NCBI RefSeq assembly: GCF_900176335.1
Contig: NZ_FWXW01000003.1
Span: 124,001 to 188,000, forward strand
From: Papillibacter cinnamivorans DSM 12816
GTDB lineage: Bacteria > Bacillota > Clostridia > Oscillospirales > Oscillospiraceae
Length of the DNA: 64,000 nucleotides
Direction of reading: 5' to 3'
Shown: one piece after another, positions 59,630 through 64,000 of the stretch
Position numbering within the stretch: position 1 is the first letter of the stretch
Layout: the number at the start of each line of letters is the position of its first letter
Translations under genes and position numbers: made by a program
Notes under the pieces: model-generated
What the model saw: the letters and a program-made list of their open reading frames with translations, nothing else
Databases searched by the model: none
Told to the model about the DNA's origin: nothing

Positions 59630-59658
59630 AGTATATCATATTCCCCGGTTTTCCGCAA
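59630..59658 (-). promoter_or_regulatory. Promoter of the DEAD-box helicase gene
   Basis: On the minus strand TTGCGG (59653-59658), 17-bp spacer, TATACT (59630-59635). The start would be near 59623, giving a leader of about 210 nt. Confidence 0.65.
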
Positions 59659-59794
59659 TATTTTTTATTGCCGCCGCCTTTTCGCCGTCCTCCGGGATTT
59701 ACAACCCCCCCCCTGTTGTGATAAACTGAAAATTCAAACGGTTCCAGGCTGCCGGCGGTAAGGCCGGCGGAAACGGCAAAAGGGAGGGGATCGG

Positions 59795-60370
59795 ATGGCC
59801 AGCAATTTCTTCGCGCTCATCTCCCGTATGCGGTATATTTCCCGGTGGGGACTCATGCGCAACACCTTCCGGGAAAACATCCAGGAGCACTCCCATATGG
59901 TGGCGGTACTGGCCCACGCGCTGGCCGTCATCCGCAGGGACGTATTCGGCGGGGACATCCGGCCCGAGGAGGCCGCGGTGGCCGCCCTCTATCACGACGC
60001 CCCGGAGATCCTCACGGGGGATCTGCCCACGCCGGTGAAGTACTACAACCCCGAGATCCGTCTTGCCTACCAGCAGGTGGAATCGGTGGCGGCGGAAAAG
60101 CTTCTTTTCATGCTGCCCGAGGAATTCCGGGAGACCTACCGGCCGCTTCTTATAGGCGGCGATCCTGAAATCGCGGAGCTGGTAAAGGCGGCCGACAAGC
60201 TCTCGGCCTACATTAAATGCCTGGAAGAGCTGAAGGCCGGGAACGACGAATTCCGGGAGGCGGGAGACCAGATCCGGGGGATTCTGGACGCCTCTCCCCT
60301 CCCTGAGGTCCGGTATTTTCTCGATCACTTCCTGCCCGGCTTTTCCCTCACCCTGGACGAGCTGCGGTAA
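59795..60370 (+). CDS. YfbR-like HD-domain 5'-nucleotidase
   Basis: A 191-residue HD-superfamily phosphohydrolase resembling the deoxynucleoside monophosphatase YfbR: MRNTFRENIQEHSHMVAVLAHAL, AALYHDAPEILTGDLPTPVKY, KAADKLSAYIKCLEEL supply the metal-binding His/Asp residues. The start at 59795 follows GGGAGGGG. A run of nine C at 59705-59713 lies upstream. Confidence 0.88.
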   Translation: MASNFFALISRMRYISRWGLMRNTFRENIQEHSHMVAVLAHALAVIRRDVFGGDIRPEEAAVAALYHDAPEILTGDLPTPVKYYNPEIRLAYQQVESVAAEKLLFMLPEEFRETYRPLLIGGDPEIAELVKAADKLSAYIKCLEELKAGNDEFREAGDQIRGILDASPLPEVRYFLDHFLPGFSLTLDELR

Positions 60371-60464
60371 CCGGAAACAGCGCGGAGTTTCTGATTTTCT
60401 TCTGGGAACAGCATCCCGCGGCTTTAACGCCGCGCCCATTTCATCCATGAGAGGAGCAACCGCC

Positions 60465-60734
60465 ATGCACGCCATCGTCACCGTAATCGGGCGAGACCAG
60501 GTCGGCATCATCGCCGACGTATGCACGCGGCTTTCCAGCCACAACATCAACGTCCTGGACATCAGTCAAACCATCCTGCAGGGATATTTCACCATGATCA
60601 TGCTGGTGGACACCGCGGGATGCGATCTTTCCTTCGACGAGCTGTCCCGGGAGCTTCACGAGGCGGGAGCAGCCCGGCAGCTGTCCATCCGGATCCAGCG
60701 GGAGGACATCTTCAACTCCATGCACCGGATCTGA
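60465..60734 (+). CDS. ACT-domain protein (UPF0237)
   Basis: An 89-residue single ACT domain (VTVIGRDQVGIIADVCTRLSSHNINVL..) of the UPF0237 family. The start at 60465 has GAGAGGAG upstream. It is followed 15 bp later by the DUF711 gene; the pair is conserved in many bacteria. Presumably it binds an amino acid-like ligand and regulates its partner. Confidence 0.9.
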   Translation: MHAIVTVIGRDQVGIIADVCTRLSSHNINVLDISQTILQGYFTMIMLVDTAGCDLSFDELSRELHEAGAARQLSIRIQREDIFNSMHRI

Positions 60735-60749
60735 GGCGGGAGGGATACG

Positions 60750-62099
60750 ATGATCAACAACCGGGAAATTTTACAGACGATCGAAATGATCGACCAGCAG
60801 CATCTGGATATCCGCACCATCACCATGGGCATTTCCCTTTTGTCCTGCAGTCACCCCGAAATGAAGGAGTGCTGCAGCCGGATTTACGATAAAGTGACAC
60901 GGCAGGCCGAGCATCTGGTGGAAACCGGGGAGGCAATCGAACGGGAATTCGGCATCCCCATCGTCAACAAGCGCATCGCCGTCACCCCCATTTCGCTGGT
61001 GGCGGAGAGCTGTTCGGCGTCGGACTACGTGCCCCTGGCCGAGGCGATGGACCGGGCGGCCTCCGCATGCGGCGTCAACTTCATCGGAGGATTTTCCGCC
61101 CTGGTGCACAAAGGATTCACCAACGGGGACCGGAAGCTCATCGCCTCCATCCCCGAGGCCCTGGCCCGGACCGAACGGGTGTGCAGCTCGGTGAACATCG
61201 CCACCACCCGGGCCGGCATCAACATGGACGCGGCGGCCCTCATGGGGGAGATCATCTGCCGGACGGCGGAGCTCTCCGGGGGGATCGGCTGCGGCAAGCT
61301 GGTGGTCTTCGCCAACGCCGTGGAGGACAATCCCTTCATGGCGGGGGCCTATCACGGGACCGGGGAGCCGGAGTGCGTCATCAACGTGGGGGTCTCGGGC
61401 CCCGGCGTCGTGCATCACGCCCTCCAGTCGGTGAAGGGGCAGCCCTTCGACGTGGTGGCGGAAACCATCAAAAAAACCGCCTTCCGGGTGACCCGGATGG
61501 GCCAGCTGGTGGCTCAGGAGGCCTCCCGGCGGCTGGGCGTTCCCTTCGGCGTGGTGGACCTGTCTCTGGCGCCCACTCCGGCTGTGGGGGACAGCGTGGC
61601 CCGGATCCTGGAGGAAATGGGACTGGAGGCATGCGGCACCCACGGGACCACGGCGGCCCTCGCCCTGCTCAATGACGCGGTGAAAAAGGGCGGCGTCATG
61701 GCATCCAGCCACGTGGGCGGGCTCTCCGGCGCCTTCATCCCGGTCTCCGAGGACGAGGGCATGATCGCGGCGGCCCGCCTGGGCTCCCTCTCCCTCGACA
61801 AGCTGGAGGCCATGACCTGCGTATGCTCCGTGGGGCTGGACATGATCGCGGTTCCGGGGGATACGCCGCCGGAGACCATTGCCGCCATCATCGCGGACGA
61901 GGCGGCCATCGGCATGGTGAACGGCAAGACCACCGCGGTGCGCATCATCCCCGCCCCGGGAAAGACCGTGGGGGACGTCCTGGAGTTCGGGGGGCTTCTG
62001 GGCAGCGCGCCGGTGATCGCCGTGCACCCCTTTTCCAGCCGTGAATTCATCGCCAGGGGCGGCCGGATTCCCGCGCCGCTGCACAGTTTGAAAAACTGA
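60750..62099 (+). CDS. DUF711 family protein (UPF0210)
   Basis: A 449-residue protein of the PFL-like DUF711/UPF0210 family: [75 protein letters not shown]. Function is not established. Operon with the ACT-domain gene; GGAGGG-type site before the ATG. Confidence 0.9.
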   Translation: MINNREILQTIEMIDQQHLDIRTITMGISLLSCSHPEMKECCSRIYDKVTRQAEHLVETGEAIEREFGIPIVNKRIAVTPISLVAESCSASDYVPLAEAMDRAASACGVNFIGGFSALVHKGFTNGDRKLIASIPEALARTERVCSSVNIATTRAGINMDAAALMGEIICRTAELSGGIGCGKLVVFANAVEDNPFMAGAYHGTGEPECVINVGVSGPGVVHHALQSVKGQPFDVVAETIKKTAFRVTRMGQLVAQEASRRLGVPFGVVDLSLAPTPAVGDSVARILEEMGLEACGTHGTTAALALLNDAVKKGGVMASSHVGGLSGAFIPVSEDEGMIAAARLGSLSLDKLEAMTCVCSVGLDMIAVPGDTPPETIAAIIADEAAIGMVNGKTTAVRIIPAPGKTVGDVLEFGGLLGSAPVIAVHPFSSREFIARGGRIPAPLHSLKN

Positions 62100-62123
62100 G
62101 TTTTTTCGTTCCAGCAAATTTCA

Positions 62124-62160
62124 AGCATCCTTTCGCGCCAGGCGTGAAAGGATGCTTTTA
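62124..62160 (+). terminator. Terminator after the DUF711 gene
   Basis: AAGCATCCTTTC pairs with GAAAGGATGCTT around a short loop, followed by TTATTGTT. Confidence 0.85.
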
Positions 62161-62385
62161 TTGTTATCCCCGGTGAGCGGGACGGTTTTTCTCCGGACGG
62201 CCATAAAGCGAAAGGAGTAAATCCCGTTTCCGATTTCTCCCCCGCCTATGGCGCCATCGGCGACGGGGTGGTATAATATTCCATGAAAAGGGTAAGCGCA
62301 GCGAACGGCTGCCGGGCGAACCGAACCGGCAGACAATATAACCCTATCTGTATCAAAGGATTTTCGTTCTTATAGGAGGCGGGAA

Positions 62386-62991
62386 ATGAGATCCTATGGA
62401 ATAATGAAACGATTTGTTGCCTTACTATGTGCGTCGGCCATGCTTATGCTGTGCTCGTGTGCCCGAATGGGGGGACCGGTCGTGTATAATGATGACGGAT
62501 CAAAAGCGGACGCCAGATTGGAAGAGGTCATTGAAGCCATTAAAAATGAGGACAAAGAAGCTTTAAAAGCGATGTTTTCCGAACAAGCGCTAAATGAAGC
62601 AGATGACCTTGACGGACAGATGGATTATTTATTAGGATTTATACAAGGGAATATTGAATCCTGGAAATTTCAAGGAGGTAGCGCTGATGGAGCCAACTAT
62701 GAGGGACATAAAACGAGGAAATCCAGATATTGGTATTCCGTAAAAACGGATAAAGAAGAATACCTTTTCTTCCTGCTGGAATACACGGAAGACACCGATC
62801 ATCCTGAAAATGTTGGCCTATATATGCTGCAGGTAATTTATATGAAGGATGAGGATACCCAATTTGATGGAGGAAATGATATATTGTGCGCGGGTATTTA
62901 TAAACCGGAAGAAGAGAACAATGAGACTGTTCAGCCATCTGGAGATATAGAAAAGTCCGAGGGAGAAGAAGAAATAGTTCAGCCGTCTTAA
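62386..62991 (+). CDS. DUF5104-like lipoprotein
   Basis: A 201-residue putative lipoprotein. The signal peptide contains the lipobox LMLCSC, and the start at 62386 has AGGAGG 6 bases upstream. The mature part (ARLEEVIEAIKNEDKEALKAMFS, then a beta-rich region with YWYSVKTDKEEYLFFLLEY) resembles DUF5104 proteins of Firmicutes, whose function is unknown. The tail is Glu-rich with two VQPS copies. Composition is more A+T rich than the genes to its left. Confidence 0.75.
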   Translation: MRSYGIMKRFVALLCASAMLMLCSCARMGGPVVYNDDGSKADARLEEVIEAIKNEDKEALKAMFSEQALNEADDLDGQMDYLLGFIQGNIESWKFQGGSADGANYEGHKTRKSRYWYSVKTDKEEYLFFLLEYTEDTDHPENVGLYMLQVIYMKDEDTQFDGGNDILCAGIYKPEEENNETVQPSGDIEKSEGEEEIVQPS

Positions 62992-63087
62992 CTATGCAGT
63001 ACTATTCCCATATATGTATTCTCCGAATGATTCTCTTGATTGAGACAAATTACTTATAACTATACAGCTAGTTTGTTTTCCAATGAA

Positions 63088-63125
63088 TAAGCTCCCGCAC
63101 CTGTATCAACATGGGTGCGGGAGCG
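63088..63125 (+). terminator. Stem-loop between the two lipoprotein genes
   Basis: GCTCCCGCACC pairs with GGGTGCGGGAGC around an 11-base loop; the downstream T tract is weak. Confidence 0.6.
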
Positions 63126-63189
63126 TAATATAAATTTAATGCCGGAATGATTAACTTATGCAGTTCTATGACATAAGAGGTTTATGGCA

Positions 63190-64000
63190 ATGAGAAAAAG
63201 AGCGGTAAATTTAATACTTATCATTATTCTTACAGCAAACTTAACGGCCTGCTCCGGCGGTAGTGTCAATTCAGCCGGTCAGAATGACCTGAAGATGGCG
63301 CGCAGTATTAAATGGGGAAATGTTGAGGCGGTGAAAGAAGCGATCGAAGACGGAGCGGATATCAACCAGATCAGCATCGATAACATCGACATAAATCCCG
63401 CAGAATATGCATTGATCGAACAGCAATGGGATGTTGCGGAAGCCCTGATCGGGCGGGGAGCGGACGTCAATTCTGTCGATAGCCGAGGCAAATCGTTACT
63501 TATGACGGCGGCGGAGGACGACGCGTTTGACTTTTGCCGGCTTCTGCTGGAAAGCGGGGCTGATGCGTCGCTGTGCGACCGCAATGGACACTCTGCGCTT
63601 GAGTATGCCCTGGAGGGGGATACTGCGCTTAGCAATACAAAAGCGACCGATGAGCTTATTACGCTGCTTCTCGGCAGCGGAGCTGAAATCAGACCGGTGA
63701 GCTTGCAGGCCCTGATGAGTGAAGAAAACCCCGATGACTGCAGGTACGGTTTGGTGAAGAGGATTTTGGAGGGCCTGCTATCCGAAGGGTATGCTTCCGG
63801 CCTGGATTCCGTGCTGGAATCGGCGATACTTGGGCGGGATCCGGAAGTCCGAAGGTTGATTCAAGAGGGAAGCCTGCAGAAAAAATCTGCGCAGCAAGTC
63901 CTGTTTTTTACCGCTGCCTTCGGTGATGCGGAAACGCTCCAACTGCTTGCCGATCAGGGATACGATATTTATGCATGCGATAAAAACGGAAATGCTCCTC
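63190..64000 (+). CDS. Ankyrin-repeat lipoprotein (partial, runs off the window)
   Basis: The frame is open from 63190 to the window end (at least 270 residues). The ATG at 63190 is 9 bases after AGAGG; ATG 63184 is the alternative. A signal peptide with lipobox LTAC is followed by ankyrin-type repeats: AIEDGADINQ, LIGRGADVNSVDSRGKSLLMT, LLLESGADASLCDRNGHSALEYAL, LLLGSGAEIR and later LLADQGYDIYACDKNGNAP. It would be a surface-anchored interaction protein. No stop or 3' end is visible. Confidence 0.8.
   Translation, partial: MRKRAVNLILIIILTANLTACSGGSVNSAGQNDLKMARSIKWGNVEAVKEAIEDGADINQISIDNIDINPAEYALIEQQWDVAEALIGRGADVNSVDSRGKSLLMTAAEDDAFDFCRLLLESGADASLCDRNGHSALEYALEGDTALSNTKATDELITLLLGSGAEIRPVSLQALMSEENPDDCRYGLVKRILEGLLSEGYASGLDSVLESAILGRDPEVRRLIQEGSLQKKSAQQVLFFTAAFGDAETLQLLADQGYDIYACDKNGNAP

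Overview
The window looks like a chromosomal piece of an anaerobic, spore-forming Clostridia (Firmicutes). The evidence is a SpoIIID gene, a three-subunit NAD-linked [FeFe] hydrogenase operon, an orphan VanRS-like two-component pair, Asp23/DAK2 genes, strong Shine-Dalgarno sites, sigma-A promoters with 17-bp spacers, and many lipoproteins with Thr/Pro/Ala linkers. I cannot name the genus. Most genes are G+C rich. About 4030-7260 and the right end (62380-64000) are visibly more A+T rich and look like accessory DNA.

Layout: (1) 1-3910 is a cyclic-dinucleotide-controlled surface locus. It holds a 39-bp repeat array, a minus-strand GEMM-I riboswitch with promoter and terminator, a sortase, and two tandem GEMM-I riboswitches in front of a secreted CAP-domain protein. 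(2) 4049-7157 is a redox/acyl-CoA cassette (nitroreductase, Old Yellow Enzyme, Rrf2 regulator, enoyl-CoA hydratase) whose promoters share an operator-like dyad. (3) 7543-15758 carries spoIIID, azlCD, an SsuABC-type ABC transporter with a Crp-type regulator, an LCP protein, a nucleoside kinase and tRNA-Thr/tRNA-Tyr. (4) 15960-20818 is a livJHMGF operon, followed by an SDR gene and tRNA-Val. (5) 22126-22475 is a 163-bp tandem duplication. (6) 22477-27163 is a sigma-54 activator beside a CitMHS transporter/AtuA operon with a consensus -24/-12 promoter. (7) 27372-35652 carries a small membrane protein, Asp23 and DAK2 proteins, a ferritin-like protein, a two-gene minimal SUF (SmsCB-like) pair, a GNAT protein and VanRS-like genes. 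(8) 35893-44303 is a ten-gene hydrogenase operon with signalling-type accessory genes. (9) 44978-47997 is serC, serA and a class II aldolase. (10) 48085-55713 is an oligopeptide ABC transporter with two tandem binding proteins. (11) 55981-62099 is GNAT/DUF2156, PspC, a DEAD-box helicase behind a uORF/attenuator leader, an HD phosphohydrolase and an ACT-DUF711 pair. (12) 62386-64000 holds two lipoproteins, the second (ankyrin) cut by the window end.

The points most worth a second look are: the three GEMM-I aptamers in 1.7 kb, one pair in tandem with different expression platforms and different bases at the likely specificity position; the orphan aptamer that reads into the repeat array; the shared operator of the Rrf2 cassette; the sigma-54 AtuA operon; the hydrogenase operon's H-cluster-like sensor candidate; and the DEAD-box helicase attenuator with its 32-codon upstream ORF.
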